In this document: positions 1 to 9,226 of the stretch, piece after piece
Layout: each line of letters begins with the position of its first letter
How positions within the stretch are numbered: the stretch's first letter is position 1
Assembly: GCA_022841665.1 (NCBI GenBank)
Contig: JALHRB010000021.1
Coordinates: 1 to 53,332 of the forward strand
Direction of reading: 5' to 3'
Length of the DNA: 53,332 nt
DNA from: Pseudolabrys sp.
Lineage (GTDB): Bacteria > Pseudomonadota > Alphaproteobacteria > Rhizobiales > Xanthobacteraceae
The notes under the pieces: model-generated
Told to the model about the DNA's origin: nothing
What the model saw: only the letters and a program-made list of their open reading frames with translations
The model's database searches: none
Position numbers and translations under genes: made by a program

Positions 1-658
1 CGGGCGCGGCACCTTCGGCACCGGCGGCAGGCGCGGCGGCGGCGGCAGCAGCGGCGGCAGCCGCTTCGGCGGCGGCCTTGAGTTCTTCCGCGTAGCCGGA
101 CGGCGGCACCACCGTGACCAGCGTGATGTCGCCGTGCGCGATGACTTTCACGTTCGGCGGCAACTGCACGTCGGACAGATGCTTGGAGTGGTTGATGTCC
201 AAGCCGGCGATGTCGACGTCGATCGACGCCGGAATGGCGTCGGCCGGGCACGACACCTCGACGGTGTGCGTCACGATGTTGACCGCACCGCCGCGCTTCA
301 CGCCGGGCGACTGGTCGGTGTTGAGCACGTGCACTGGAATGTGCACGCGGATGACGGCGCCTTCGGCGACGCGGAGGAAGTCCACGTGCATCGGCAGATC
401 CTTGATCGCGTCGAGCTGGAAGTCGCGCGGGATCACGCGGTGCTTCTGGCCGTCAACATCGACGTGAAAAAGCGTGGTGAGGAAGCGCCCCGCATAGATG
501 CGCTTGCGCAGCTCATCGTGGTTGATGAGGACCATGACGGGGGGCTTGTTGTCGCCGTAGATCACGCCCGGCACTTGGCCGGAGCGACGCGCAGACCGGG
601 CGGCCCCCTTGCCGCCTTTCGGACGCGCCGTCGCCTTCAATTCTTGGACGGTCGCCAT
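1..658 (-). CDS. rplY: 50S ribosomal protein L25/Ctc family (3' end outside window)
   Basis: Binds 5S rRNA in the large ribosomal subunit; the long two-domain form is the Ctc/TL5 type. The protein starts MATVQELKATARPKGGKG, continues through the L25 signature (SGQVPGVIYGDNKPP, then RKRIYAGRF) and enters the beta domain (VDFLRVAEGAVIRVHIPV). The visible C-terminus is a run of alanines, as is usual in alphaproteobacterial L25, and continues past base 1. The ATG at 658-656 is preceded by a purine-rich AAAGGATA. A terminator-like hairpin lies only 28 nt upstream of the start (see 686-709). Identity is firm; only the C-terminal end is missing. Confidence 0.93.
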   Translation of the reverse strand, partial: MATVQELKATARPKGGKGAARSARRSGQVPGVIYGDNKPPVMVLINHDELRKRIYAGRFLTTLFHVDVDGQKHRVIPRDFQLDAIKDLPMHVDFLRVAEGAVIRVHIPVHVLNTDQSPGVKRGGAVNIVTHTVEVSCPADAIPASIDVDIAGLDINHSKHLSDVQLPPNVKVIAHGDITLVTVVPPSGYAEELKAAAEAAAAAAAAAAAPAAGAEGAAP

Positions 659-685
659 GTTGGTATCCTTTGTCTAAGTCAATGG

Positions 686-709
686 AAAAAGGCGGCTTTT
701 TCGGCCGCC
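686..709 (-). terminator. Terminator-like hairpin in front of rplY
   Basis: On the minus strand GGCGGC (709-704) pairs with GCCGCC (696-691) around a seven-base loop and is followed by five T (690-686). It could end the ubiK transcript, but it is so close to the rplY start (28 nt) that an rplY promoter would most likely lie upstream of it. That would make it part of the rplY leader. Confidence 0.5.
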
Positions 710-843
710 CGTGAACGCGGCAAGCCTCCAGGGGTGCCGGGGGCCGCGTTCGGCCGGGGATATAGCGCGGGGGCCCCAAAAGGGCAAGGAACGAGGGCGG
801 CGGGCCCGACAGGCTATTCGCCGTGGGCCTCGGGAGCGGCCGG

Positions 844-1101
844 CTAGCCCTTCTTGCCGCCTTTGGCCTCCAGGGCCTCGATGCGCGCCTTGAGCGCCTC
901 GTTCTCCTCGCGGGCGAGGCGTGCCATTTCCTTGACCGCCTCGAACTCCTCACGCTGGACCACGTCGAGGTCGCGCAGGATGCGCTCGGCCTGGGCGCGG
1001 AACAGGGTGTCGAACTCGCGCCGCACGCCCTGGGCGACCCCGGCGGCGTCGTTCATCAGCCGCGCCATCTCGTCGAACAAGCGGTTGCTGGTCTGGGTCA
1101 T
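844..1101 (-). CDS. ubiK: UbiK family ubiquinone biosynthesis accessory factor (BMFP domain)
   Basis: An 85-residue protein beginning [19 protein letters not shown]. The N-terminal half is amphipathic and the C-terminal half is a charged coiled coil (residues about 50-80, heptad-like [16 protein letters not shown]). This is the layout of the BMFP/YqiC family, renamed UbiK for its role as an assembly factor of the aerobic ubiquinone pathway. An upstream in-frame extension to 1212 exists, but the family begins at the MTQTSN start used here. It is divergent from lgt. ubiA lies elsewhere in this window, so two ubiquinone-related genes are present but unlinked. Confidence 0.85.
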   Translation of the reverse strand: MTQTSNRLFDEMARLMNDAAGVAQGVRREFDTLFRAQAERILRDLDVVQREEFEAVKEMARLAREENEALKARIEALEAKGGKKG

Positions 1102-1211
1102 GGTCGCCTCCAAGCGCCTTGCACGGTCCACAATGGCGATCCGGTCATCCCGCCGCAAGAGGCGGCGTGCTACGACTGATGGCGAAGGCGACGCCCCTGC
1201 CGGAATCATCA

Positions 1212-2033
1212 ATGCCGATCCTCGTCATCCCCTACCCGACCTTCGACCCGGTGCTCGTCCATCTCGGGCCGCTCGCCATCCGCTGGTACGCGCTGGCCTA
1301 TATCGCCGGCATCCTGCTCGGCTGGGTCTACGCGCGCGCGCTCATCCGCAACGACAAACTGTGGGGCGGCAAGGCGCCGCTCACCGTCACCGACTTCGAC
1401 GACTTCGTGCTGTGGGTGACGCTCGGCATCATCCTCGGCGGCCGCACCGGCTACGTGCTGTTCTACAACCTGCCGCACTTCGCCGCGCATCCGCTGGAGA
1501 TCTTCCAGCTCTGGCAGGGCGGCATGTCGTTCCATGGCGGCTTCGCCGGCTGCGTGCTGGCGGTGGTGCTGTTCGCCAAGAAGCGCGGCATCCCGATCCT
1601 GTCGCTCGGCGACATCACCTGCGCGGTCGGACCGATCGGGCTGTTGCTCGGCCGCGTCGCCAATTTTATCAACGGCGAATTGTGGGGCCGCGCGACCGAC
1701 GTGCCCTGGGCCATGGTGTTTCCGACCGGCGGCCCGGTGCCGCGCCATCCGAGCCAGCTGTATGAGGCAGCGCTGGAAGGGCTGCTGCTGCTGGTTGTGC
1801 TGGCGCTCTTGATCCGCGCCGGCGCGCTCAAGCGTCCCGGACTGATCATCGGCGCTTTCGCCGTGGTTTATGCCGTCGCGCGCAGTTTCTGCGAATTCTT
1901 CCGCGAGCCGGACGCGCAGCTCGGCTTCTTGTGGGGCGGCGCGACCATGGGCATGCTGCTGTCGGTGCCGCTGTTTCTGGCGGGGGTGGGCTTCATCGTC
2001 TACGCGATGAAGAACCCGCCAATGCGGAGCTGA
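1212..2033 (+). CDS. lgt: Prolipoprotein diacylglyceryl transferase
   Basis: Transfers diacylglycerol from phosphatidylglycerol to the lipobox cysteine of prelipoproteins in the inner membrane. The sequence shows several hydrophobic segments, the conserved [11 protein letters not shown] region, GGMSFHGGF, the signature [13 protein letters not shown], and HPSQLYEA. Length (273 residues) fits the family. The start chosen is the ATG before [12 protein letters not shown], where homologues begin. An ATG at 1179 (11 residues earlier) is possible and the ribosome-binding site does not decide between them. The stop is four bases from the next ATG, so this gene heads an operon with the methyltransferase and pgeF. 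Several lipoproteins in this window (4049, 36885) are candidate substrates. Confidence 0.95.
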   Translation: MPILVIPYPTFDPVLVHLGPLAIRWYALAYIAGILLGWVYARALIRNDKLWGGKAPLTVTDFDDFVLWVTLGIILGGRTGYVLFYNLPHFAAHPLEIFQLWQGGMSFHGGFAGCVLAVVLFAKKRGIPILSLGDITCAVGPIGLLLGRVANFINGELWGRATDVPWAMVFPTGGPVPRHPSQLYEAALEGLLLLVVLALLIRAGALKRPGLIIGAFAVVYAVARSFCEFFREPDAQLGFLWGGATMGMLLSVPLFLAGVGFIVYAMKNPPMRS

Positions 2034-2037
2034 GGGG

Positions 2038-3129
2038 ATGAACTGGACGTCGCCGCTGGAGGCCGACATCCGCCGGCGCATCATGGCGGCAGGACCGATG
2101 CCGGTCTCCGAATACATGGCGCTCTGCCTCACCGACCCGGCGCATGGCTATTACACGACGCGCGACCCGCTCGGCGCGCGCGGCGACTTCATCACCGCCC
2201 CCGAGATCAGCCAGATGTTCGGCGAGCTGATCGGGCTGTGGGTCGCCGCCACGTGGAAGAAGATGGACGCGCCGGCGAAGATCAACATCGTCGAGCTCGG
2301 ACCTGGCCGCGGCACCCTGATGAAGGACGCGCTGCGCGCCTCGCAGGTGATGGCCGGCTTCCGCGAGGCCGCCGCGGTGCATCTGGTCGAGATCAGCCCG
2401 GCGCTGCGCGCGGCGCAGGAAAAGACTTTGCAAGGCTATTCGATCGCCTGGCACGCTAGCCTCGACGAGGTGCCGGAAGGCCCCGCCATCATCGTCGCCA
2501 ACGAATTCTTCGACGCCCTCCCCGTCCATCAGGCGGTGAAGACGGCGCACGGCTGGCACGAGCGCCTGATCGAGATCGACGCCATCGGCAAGTTCGCCTT
2601 CACCACCGCGCCCGAGCCGCTGGTGCGCTTCGACTTGCTGCTGCCGCCGATCGTGCGCAGCTCCCCCATCGGCTCGATCTTCGAATGGCGCGACGACATG
2701 ATCGCCATGCAGATCGGGCGGCGCATCGCGACGCATGGCGGCGCCGCGCTGGTGGTCGATTACGGCCACATCGAAAGCGACACCGGCGACACGTTGCAGG
2801 GAGTGGGGCGCCACGCTTACGCCGATCCGCTGACAGCGCCGGGCGAGCACGACATCACCGCGCATGTCGATTTTCAGGCGCTGGCGCGCGCGGTGGAGGC
2901 GATGGGCGCACAGGCGCATGGCCCGCTCGAGCAAGGCGAGTTCCTTCGCCGTCTCGGCATCGAGATGCGCGCGGCGACGTTGAAGTCGAAAGCGCCGATC
3001 GGCGCGGCCGCCGGCATCGACCAGGCTCTGGCGCGGCTCTCTGGGCACGGCCGCACCGAGATGGGCCGGCTGTTCAAGGTGGCCGCCTATGCGCACCCTT
3101 CGCTGGGCGTGCCTCCGGCTTTCGATTGA
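2038..3129 (+). CDS. Class I SAM-dependent methyltransferase, MidA/NDUFAF7 family
   Basis: A 363-residue protein of the family whose mitochondrial member NDUFAF7/MidA methylates an arginine of the complex I subunit NDUFS2. The N-terminus has the family block MPVSEYMALCLTDPAHGYY followed by TRDPLGARGDFITAPEISQ. The SAM-binding motif is VELGPGRGTLMKDALR (about residues 85-100), and IVANEFFDALPVHQ follows. It sits 4 nt after lgt and 15 nt before pgeF, an order common in Hyphomicrobiales. The bacterial substrate is not established, so I name the family only. Confidence 0.9.
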   Translation: MNWTSPLEADIRRRIMAAGPMPVSEYMALCLTDPAHGYYTTRDPLGARGDFITAPEISQMFGELIGLWVAATWKKMDAPAKINIVELGPGRGTLMKDALRASQVMAGFREAAAVHLVEISPALRAAQEKTLQGYSIAWHASLDEVPEGPAIIVANEFFDALPVHQAVKTAHGWHERLIEIDAIGKFAFTTAPEPLVRFDLLLPPIVRSSPIGSIFEWRDDMIAMQIGRRIATHGGAALVVDYGHIESDTGDTLQGVGRHAYADPLTAPGEHDITAHVDFQALARAVEAMGAQAHGPLEQGEFLRRLGIEMRAATLKSKAPIGAAAGIDQALARLSGHGRTEMGRLFKVAAYAHPSLGVPPAFD

Positions 3130-3144
3130 GATAGACTGCGACGA

Positions 3145-3912
3145 ATGCTGCAGGCCCCTTCGCTCTCCAGGTTCGCGCGCATCCGCCACGGTTTCTTCAC
3201 GCGCGGCGGCGGCGTGTCCGACGGCGTCTACGCCTCGCTCAACGGCGGCGTGGGCTCCGACGACGCGCCGCACCGGGTCGCGGAAAACCGCGCGCGCATG
3301 GCGCAGGCGCTCGGCGTTGCGCCCGAGCGGCTGCTGACGCCGTATCAGATCCATTCGCCCGACGTCGCCGTCGCCGAGGAGCCGTGGACGCATGACGCGC
3401 GGCCGCGCGCCGACGCCGTCGTCACGCGCACACCGGGGCTGGCGATCGGCGTGTCGACCGCCGACTGCGGGCCGCTGCTGTTCGCCGATCCGCAGGCCGG
3501 CGTGATCGGCGCCGCGCACGCCGGCTGGCGCGGCGCTTTTACCGGCGTGATCGAGGGCACGCTGGCGGCAATGGAAAAGCTCGGCGCCGACCGTTCGCGC
3601 ATCGCCGCCGCGCTCGGGCCCACCATCCGCCAGCCGAATTACGAAGTCGGTCCGGAATTCTTGACGCGCTTCCTGGCGGCGGACCCCACCAATGCGCGGT
3701 TCTTTCAGGATTCGCCGCGTGCGGGGCACGCAATGTTCGATCTCGCCGGCTATATCGCCGAGCGTCTGCAGCGCGCAGGCGTCGACAATTTCGAGGATCT
3801 CGGGCTCTGCACTTACGCCGAGCCGGACCGCTTCTATAGCTATCGGCGTACCACACAGCGCGGCGAGCCGGATTACGGCCGACATATCAACGCCATCGCG
3901 CTCGCCGAGTAA
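3145..3912 (+). CDS. pgeF: Peptidoglycan editing factor PgeF (multicopper/laccase-fold YfiH family)
   Basis: A 255-residue YfiH-family protein (DUF152, CNF1/YfiH fold). In E. coli PgeF prevents wrong amino acids at position 2 of the peptidoglycan stem peptide, and some homologues act on purine nucleosides. The zinc/active-site blocks are present: IRHGFFTRGGGVS near the N-terminus, STADCGPLLF (Cys), AAHAGWRGAF (His), and a C-terminal FYSYRRTTQRGEPDYGRH. The end of the methyltransferase gene is 15 nt upstream, so it is probably cotranscribed with lgt. Function in this organism is inferred from family. Confidence 0.92.
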   Translation: MLQAPSLSRFARIRHGFFTRGGGVSDGVYASLNGGVGSDDAPHRVAENRARMAQALGVAPERLLTPYQIHSPDVAVAEEPWTHDARPRADAVVTRTPGLAIGVSTADCGPLLFADPQAGVIGAAHAGWRGAFTGVIEGTLAAMEKLGADRSRIAAALGPTIRQPNYEVGPEFLTRFLAADPTNARFFQDSPRAGHAMFDLAGYIAERLQRAGVDNFEDLGLCTYAEPDRFYSYRRTTQRGEPDYGRHINAIALAE

Positions 3913-3940
3913 CGACTTTTCCCACCCCACGCTCGCGCGG

Positions 3941-3972
3941 CTGGACTTGGCCTGGACTTGGTCTGGACTTGG
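3941..3972 (+). repeat. Three tandem copies of an 11-bp unit
   Basis: CTGGACTTGG occurs three times in a row with one spacer base (C or T) between copies, just after pgeF and about 75 bases before the lipoprotein gene. No function is evident; period 11 would place the copies on one helix face. Confidence 0.85.
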
Positions 3973-4048
3973 CGGCGTGCTTGCCGCTAGTTTGCGGCCG
4001 GCCCAGGCGACTTCCTCATAAAATTAAAGCCAGGCCGCAGGGGCGTCG

Positions 4049-4780
4049 ATGACTTCGCGTATCAACCGCCGCGCGCTGCGCGCGGCATTGTGCCGTGTTG
4101 CGGGCGTGCTGGCTTGCGCTTTCGCGCTTGCCGCCTGCAATCAGAAAGGGCCGGCGCATTTGTCGGCCGCCCAGCCGCGCGGCGCGACCATCGCCTTCGA
4201 GTCCATCGACGGGCCGCCCAACCGGCAATTCCAGAAGCTGGTGCAGAATCTCAACGAGGAAGCGCAGACGCGCCGCCTGGCGGTGATCTCGCGCGACCAG
4301 TCGTCGGCCTACCGCGTGCGCGGCTATCTCGCCGCCAAGGTCGTGCGCGACCGCACCACCATCGCCTGGGTGTGGGATGTATTCGACGGCGACGAGCGCC
4401 GCGCCTTGCGCGTCAGCGGCGAGGAAACGGCCAAGGGCCGGCACACCGACGCCTGGAATGCCGCCGACGACGCCATGCTGCAGCGCATCGCCCGCACCAG
4501 CATGGACCAGCTCGCCGTCTTCCTGACGTCGCCCGACGTCGCGCCCGGATCGGCGCCGGCCGAAGCGGCGCAGGTGGCTTACACAGGGCCGAGCGCGTCC
4601 TCGCCGGAGGCGGCCGGGATATTCCGCATTTTCCGGCCGCAGGCCGATCCGGTCGACGCCAAGACCCCCGACGCGCCCGCCGCCGATCCTCAGGCCGACG
4701 ATACCGCGGTACCTGTGCCGCGCCGCCGCCCGACCCGCTCCGCTGCGCTTTCGCCGCACGAAGCGCTGGCGCTGCGCTAG
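4049..4780 (+). CDS. Putative lipoprotein of unknown function
   Basis: A 243-residue protein with an arginine-rich N-terminus, a hydrophobic stretch and a clear lipobox LAAC (residues 27-30), so it should be lipidated at Cys30. The mature part is a mixed alpha/beta domain (about 45-165: [20 protein letters not shown], then [17 protein letters not shown]) that resembles exported proteins common in Rhizobiales. The C-terminal 70 residues are proline/alanine-rich and end in a basic [10 protein letters not shown] tail. No catalytic motif is recognised. It stands alone between pgeF and prs on the same strand. Export and lipidation are well supported; function is unknown. Confidence 0.8.
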   Translation: MTSRINRRALRAALCRVAGVLACAFALAACNQKGPAHLSAAQPRGATIAFESIDGPPNRQFQKLVQNLNEEAQTRRLAVISRDQSSAYRVRGYLAAKVVRDRTTIAWVWDVFDGDERRALRVSGEETAKGRHTDAWNAADDAMLQRIARTSMDQLAVFLTSPDVAPGSAPAEAAQVAYTGPSASSPEAAGIFRIFRPQADPVDAKTPDAPAADPQADDTAVPVPRRRPTRSAALSPHEALALR

Positions 4781-4862
4781 CAAAAAGACGGCATTCATCC
4801 TGTTCGGAAAAGCCCTTGGGACGGCGGCTCGGGACATATTGCCGCGCCGGAGGGGGCTTGTT

Positions 4863-5861
<999 letters not shown>

Positions 5862-5873
5862 ACTTCTCGCCGC

Positions 5874-5973
5874 CACCCTGAGGCGCCCGCGCGGAGCGCG
5901 GGCCTCGAAGGGTCTCTGACTCCCTGATCGATCATCCTTCGAGGATCGCTTCGCTCGCTCCTCAGGATGACGG
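5874..5973. repeat. Palindromic intergenic repeat (CACCCTGAGG...CCTCAGGATGACGGG type)
   Basis: Two hairpin arms: CCCGCGCGGAGCGCGGG, and a segment that runs from CATCCTTCGAGGAT to CTCCTCAGGATGACGGG. Elements of this composition are common between genes of Bradyrhizobium relatives. Only one copy of this particular family is seen here. Confidence 0.6.
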
Positions 5974-6303
5974 GAACGCACGCCCGAGAACAAACCGGAA
6001 TCAAATTGCGGCGATGACTCCGCGCCGCGACTTATCCACCGCCGATTCAATTTTCAGCGGGATAGGCTGTGGAGATTCCGCTGCGCGCGGTTGCGCGGAT
6101 TCGGCAAATCACGGCTCACTTCCTGTCGATGGCGCCTCTGGCGGGCGGAATCGAACGGGCTATAGTCGGTCGGCCTTGTGATTCGTTCTCGTCGTCAAGG
6201 CGTCCCCGTATCCCCTGCGTCACCTGCGGTCCGGGCCCCTCTCGGGTCCTTGGGGAGTCGCGCGTGCGTTTCCCTAAAGCTCCATTGGCATTGCGGAGAC
6301 GGC
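5974..6303. other. Intergenic region before the YbjN gene; no gene recognised
   Basis: About 330 bases between the prs-distal repeat and the next start. Open frames here lack family features and run into the YbjN gene out of frame or as an unlikely N-terminal extension. It presumably carries the promoter of the 6304 gene, but I see no convincing -35/-10 pair, hairpin or RNA. Confidence 0.5.
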
Positions 6304-6804
6304 ATGTCCCTCACCAGCTACACCGACGACCACCGGCTCAATCCCCTCGACGTGGTCGAACGGCTCGCGACCGGCAACGACTGGTCGTTCGAGCGCGCGA
6401 CCGAGGACGAGATCACCATTCTGGTGACCGGCAAGTGGACCGACTATCAGCTCTCCTACACCTGGATGTGCGACATCGAGGCGCTGCATCTGGCCTGCGC
6501 CTTCGACCTCAAGGTGCCGGAGCGCCGGCGCGCCGAAGTGCAGGCGCTGATCTCCATGATCAACGAGCGGCTGTGGGTTGGGCATTACGATCTCTGGGTG
6601 AATGAAGGCATCGTCATGTTCCGCCACGCGCTGGTGCTGGCGGGCGGGACGGAAGCGTCGGGCAGGCAGTGCGAGGCGCTGCTCGGCACCGCGCTCGACA
6701 CCTGCGAGCGTTACTTCACGGCCTTCCAGTTCGTGGTCTGGGCCGGCAAGGGCGCGCGCGAGGCGCTCGACGCCGCCATGTTCGAGACCTCGGGCGAGGC
6801 TTGA
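6304..6804 (+). CDS. YbjN domain-containing protein
   Basis: A 166-residue protein of the YbjN (DUF1790) family, which has a type III secretion chaperone-like fold and is described loosely as a sensory transduction regulator. The sequence shows NPLDVVERLATGNDWSFER at the N-terminus, a central beta sheet (ITILVTGKWTDYQLSYTW) and an amphipathic C-terminal helix ending in a long helix rich in Ala/Glu. The start is set by GGAG 5 nt before ATG 6304; the longer in-frame opening to 6178 is not family-like. It is followed by a repeat element and proC. Molecular function is not known. Confidence 0.88.
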   Translation: MSLTSYTDDHRLNPLDVVERLATGNDWSFERATEDEITILVTGKWTDYQLSYTWMCDIEALHLACAFDLKVPERRRAEVQALISMINERLWVGHYDLWVNEGIVMFRHALVLAGGTEASGRQCEALLGTALDTCERYFTAFQFVVWAGKGAREALDAAMFETSGEA

Positions 6805-6812
6805 AGGAATTC

Positions 6813-6903
6813 GTCATGGCCGGGCTTGTCCCGGCCATCCACGCCTTGCTTAATGGCAGCACACGAAAGACGTGGATGCCCGGCATAAAGCCGGGCATGA
6901 CGG
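6813..6903. repeat. Palindromic repeat, GTCATGGCCGGGC...GCCCGGCATGACGG family, copy 1
   Basis: The element opens with GTCATGGCCGGGCTTGTCCC and closes with AAAGCCGGGCATGACGG. An inner pair, ATCCACG and CGTGGAT, lies around a variable centre. It occupies the gap between the YbjN gene and proC. The same element recurs at 17470-17559. Confidence 0.85.
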
Positions 6904-6919
6904 CGTCCCTGGTTGCCGC

Positions 6920-7771
6920 ATGAAGAAACCCGCCAACAAGAAATCCCTCGCCACCTTCAAAGGCCCGCTGCTTCTCGTCGGCGCCGGCAAGATGGGCCAG
7001 GCCATGCTCGACGGCTGGCTGGCGCGCGGGCTTAGCGCCAGGAAGATCGTCATCATCGACCCGCAGCCGGCGAAAGCCATCAAGGCGCTTGGCAAGCGCG
7101 GCGTGGCGATCAACCCGAAAGCCGGGCCCAAAGCGAAGGCCAGCGAGGCCGGCGCTATCGTCATCGCCGTCAAGCCGCAGATCGCGTCGGAAGCGGTGCC
7201 GGCGCTTGGACTTCATGCCGGCAAGGGCACTTTGGTCGTGTCGATCATGGCCGGGCGCACGTTGAAATTTCTGGAAGACAGAATGCCAAAAGGCGCCGCC
7301 ATCGTGCGCGCCATGCCGAACACGCCGGCGGCGATCGGGCGCGGCATCACGGTGGCCTGCGCCAACGGCGAGGTGTCGGCCAAACAGCGCAAGCTCGCCA
7401 CCGACCTGCTCGCGGCCATCGGTACGGTCGAATGGGTCGACGACGAGACGTTGATGGACGCGGTCACCGCGGTGTCCGGCTCCGGCCCGGCCTACATCTT
7501 CCTGCTGGCCGAGGCGATGACGCAGGCCGGTATCGCCGCCGGCTTGCCGGCAAACCTCGCGGCGCGGCTGGCGCGCGAGACCGTCGCCGGGGCGGGCGAA
7601 CTGCTGCACCGCTCGGAACTCGACGCCGCCACGCTGCGGCAGAACGTCACCTCGCCGGGCGGCACCACCGCCGCCGCGCTGGAAATCTTGATGGGGCCCG
7701 GGGGATTCAACGAGCTTCTCACCAAGGCCGTCGCCGCCGCCACCCGGCGCTCGCGCGAACTGGCGGGTTAG
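6920..7771 (+). CDS. proC: Pyrroline-5-carboxylate reductase
   Basis: Last step of proline biosynthesis, reducing 1-pyrroline-5-carboxylate with NAD(P)H. The N-terminal Rossmann motif is LLLVGAGKMGQAML and the P5CR signature region includes RAMPNTPAAIG and SGSGPAYIFLLAEAM. The C-terminal helices carry the dimerisation block LRQNVTSPGGTTAAAL. Length is 283 residues from ATG 6920. The upstream in-frame opening to 6872 lies inside the repeat element and is rejected. The lysine-rich first 12 residues before FKGPLLLVG are slightly longer than in most ProC. Identity is firm. Confidence 0.96.
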   Translation: MKKPANKKSLATFKGPLLLVGAGKMGQAMLDGWLARGLSARKIVIIDPQPAKAIKALGKRGVAINPKAGPKAKASEAGAIVIAVKPQIASEAVPALGLHAGKGTLVVSIMAGRTLKFLEDRMPKGAAIVRAMPNTPAAIGRGITVACANGEVSAKQRKLATDLLAAIGTVEWVDDETLMDAVTAVSGSGPAYIFLLAEAMTQAGIAAGLPANLAARLARETVAGAGELLHRSELDAATLRQNVTSPGGTTAAALEILMGPGGFNELLTKAVAAATRRSRELAG

Positions 7772-7835
7772 CCCTAGAAGGGCCCTCTTTCTGGACCTAG
7801 ACTAAAGGCAGTCCAACAGCCCGAGGGAGGCCGTC

Positions 7836-8534
7836 ATGGCCCGCAAAGCCAAGCGCCAGACCAAAGCCGCGCCGCCGCCGCGCGGCACCTCCAACCGCGA
7901 CAAGGCGGTCGATGCGCTGATGGCGCTTCTCGCCGAGCATCCCTTCGACGAGATCGGTCTCGCCGAGGTGGCCGGCCGCGCCGGCATCAAGCTTTCCGAA
8001 TTGCGCGCCGAGTTCGGCTCGACGCTGGCGATCCTCGCCGCCCACATCAAGGACATCGACCGCGCCGTGCTCGACGGCGGCGACGGCGACATGAGCGAGG
8101 AGCCGCCGCGCGAGCGGCTGTTCGACGTGCTGATGCGGCGCCTGGAGGCGCTCGCGCCCTACAAGGACGCGGTGCGCTCCGTCATGCGCGCAGCGCGGCG
8201 CAATCCCGGCCTCGCGCTGGCGCTCAACGCCATGGCGCTGCGCTCGCAGACCTGGATGCTGGAAGCGGCCGGCATCGGCGTGCATGGCCCGCGCGGCGCG
8301 CTGCGCGCGCAAGGCGCGGCGCTGATGTTTGGCCGCGTGCTGAGCGTGTGGGTCGACGACGAATCGGAAGGGCTCGGCCGCACCATGGCCGCGCTCGACC
8401 GCGGGCTGGCCAGCGCCGAGCGCTGGGACGGCTTCGTCGGCGATTTGTGCTGCATCCCCGCCGCGCTCTGCCGCGGCCCGCGCCGCCGCCGGCGCCGCTA
8501 TGACGAGGGCGCGGCGGAAGCCGACGCGGCGTAG
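7836..8534 (+). CDS. TetR/AcrR family transcriptional regulator
   Basis: A 232-residue protein with a TetR-type N-terminal helix-turn-helix (about residues 20-65: AVDALMALLAEHPFDEIGL, then VAGRAGIKLSELRAEFG). Recognition-helix conservation is weaker than in classical TetR proteins. The remainder is a helical ligand domain that ends in a basic tail (PRRRRRRYDEG). The cysteine-bearing CCIPAALC just before this tail is unusual. GAGGGAGGC precedes the ATG. proC lies upstream on the same strand about 65 bases away and the GH25 gene is convergent downstream, so the target is not obvious from context. Confidence 0.8.
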   Translation: MARKAKRQTKAAPPPRGTSNRDKAVDALMALLAEHPFDEIGLAEVAGRAGIKLSELRAEFGSTLAILAAHIKDIDRAVLDGGDGDMSEEPPRERLFDVLMRRLEALAPYKDAVRSVMRAARRNPGLALALNAMALRSQTWMLEAAGIGVHGPRGALRAQGAALMFGRVLSVWVDDESEGLGRTMAALDRGLASAERWDGFVGDLCCIPAALCRGPRRRRRRYDEGAAEADAA

Positions 8535-8537
8535 GGC

Positions 8538-9161
8538 TCAGACCCAGCTCGCGCGCAGTTCGTCTTCGCTGCCGTCGTAAGTATCGCAGTCGCACTTGCC
8601 GATTCCGGTTACGGATTTCTTTTCCGGGCCGTGAGTGCCGTCGGTATGTTGCCACAGCCAATATTTCGGCCATGTCGGATGTAGTCCAGGCTGGTCGGCA
8701 TAACGCGCCCACCAGAGCCGATACTGGGCTAGCGTCGGGTCCGGATTAGGTCCGACGACCTCGTTCATGTAACCGCGACTCGTATACAGCACCGGCTTCT
8801 GTCCGGTTTGCGCTTCCACGGCGGTCAGGAATTGCTTGGCCTGCGCCAGCGACATTGAATCGCCGGGGTTCGGATCGTTTCTCTCGAAGTCCAAGGCGAG
8901 CACGAATGAGCCGTCAGGTTGCGTGGTGTCGAGAAAATTTTGCACCTGCTGCGCGACATTGGCCGACGTACCGAAATGATAGGCGCCCCAGAGCAGACCG
9001 GCGGCCAATGCCACAGGTTTGCGCGGGGCATATTGGTTATCGACGAAGCCCGCGCCTTGCGTGGCCTTGTGGATGATCCCGGCTACGCCGTCGGCGCGCG
9101 CTTTCACGAAATCCGGATTGGCGTTGTGGTGCGACAGGTCGATGACCATGGCATTTTGCAT
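8538..9161 (-). CDS. Glycoside hydrolase family 25 (lysozyme-like) protein
   Basis: A 207-residue single-domain GH25 protein. The N-terminal VIDLSHHN (Asp8) and the LALDFERN strand (Asp91 and Glu93, the DxE catalytic pair of GH25 muramidases) are both present. IIHKATQG and the late LWWARYADQPG and YWLWQHTDG blocks also fit the fold. There is no signal peptide or membrane segment before the domain, so export would need another route such as lysis or a holin-like system. GGGGGAGG precedes the ATG. It converges on the TetR gene with only a 3-nt gap. No phage genes adjoin it. Confidence 0.88.
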   Translation of the reverse strand: MQNAMVIDLSHHNANPDFVKARADGVAGIIHKATQGAGFVDNQYAPRKPVALAAGLLWGAYHFGTSANVAQQVQNFLDTTQPDGSFVLALDFERNDPNPGDSMSLAQAKQFLTAVEAQTGQKPVLYTSRGYMNEVVGPNPDPTLAQYRLWWARYADQPGLHPTWPKYWLWQHTDGTHGPEKKSVTGIGKCDCDTYDGSEDELRASWV

Positions 9162-9226
9162 GGCGGTCCTCCCCCAAACTGGAGAAGGATAGCGGGCGCG
9201 AGGGTCGAATACAACTTATAAGAGTG

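Noticed and set aside
1993-3930. 645-codon open frame on the minus strand
   Set aside because: It is antisense to the methyltransferase and pgeF genes, rich in Arg/Ala/His, has no domain, and is an effect of high GC.
6813-6903. Insertion sequence or CRISPR-like repeats
   Set aside because: The palindromic elements carry no transposase, no target duplication is visible and there is no regular spacer array.
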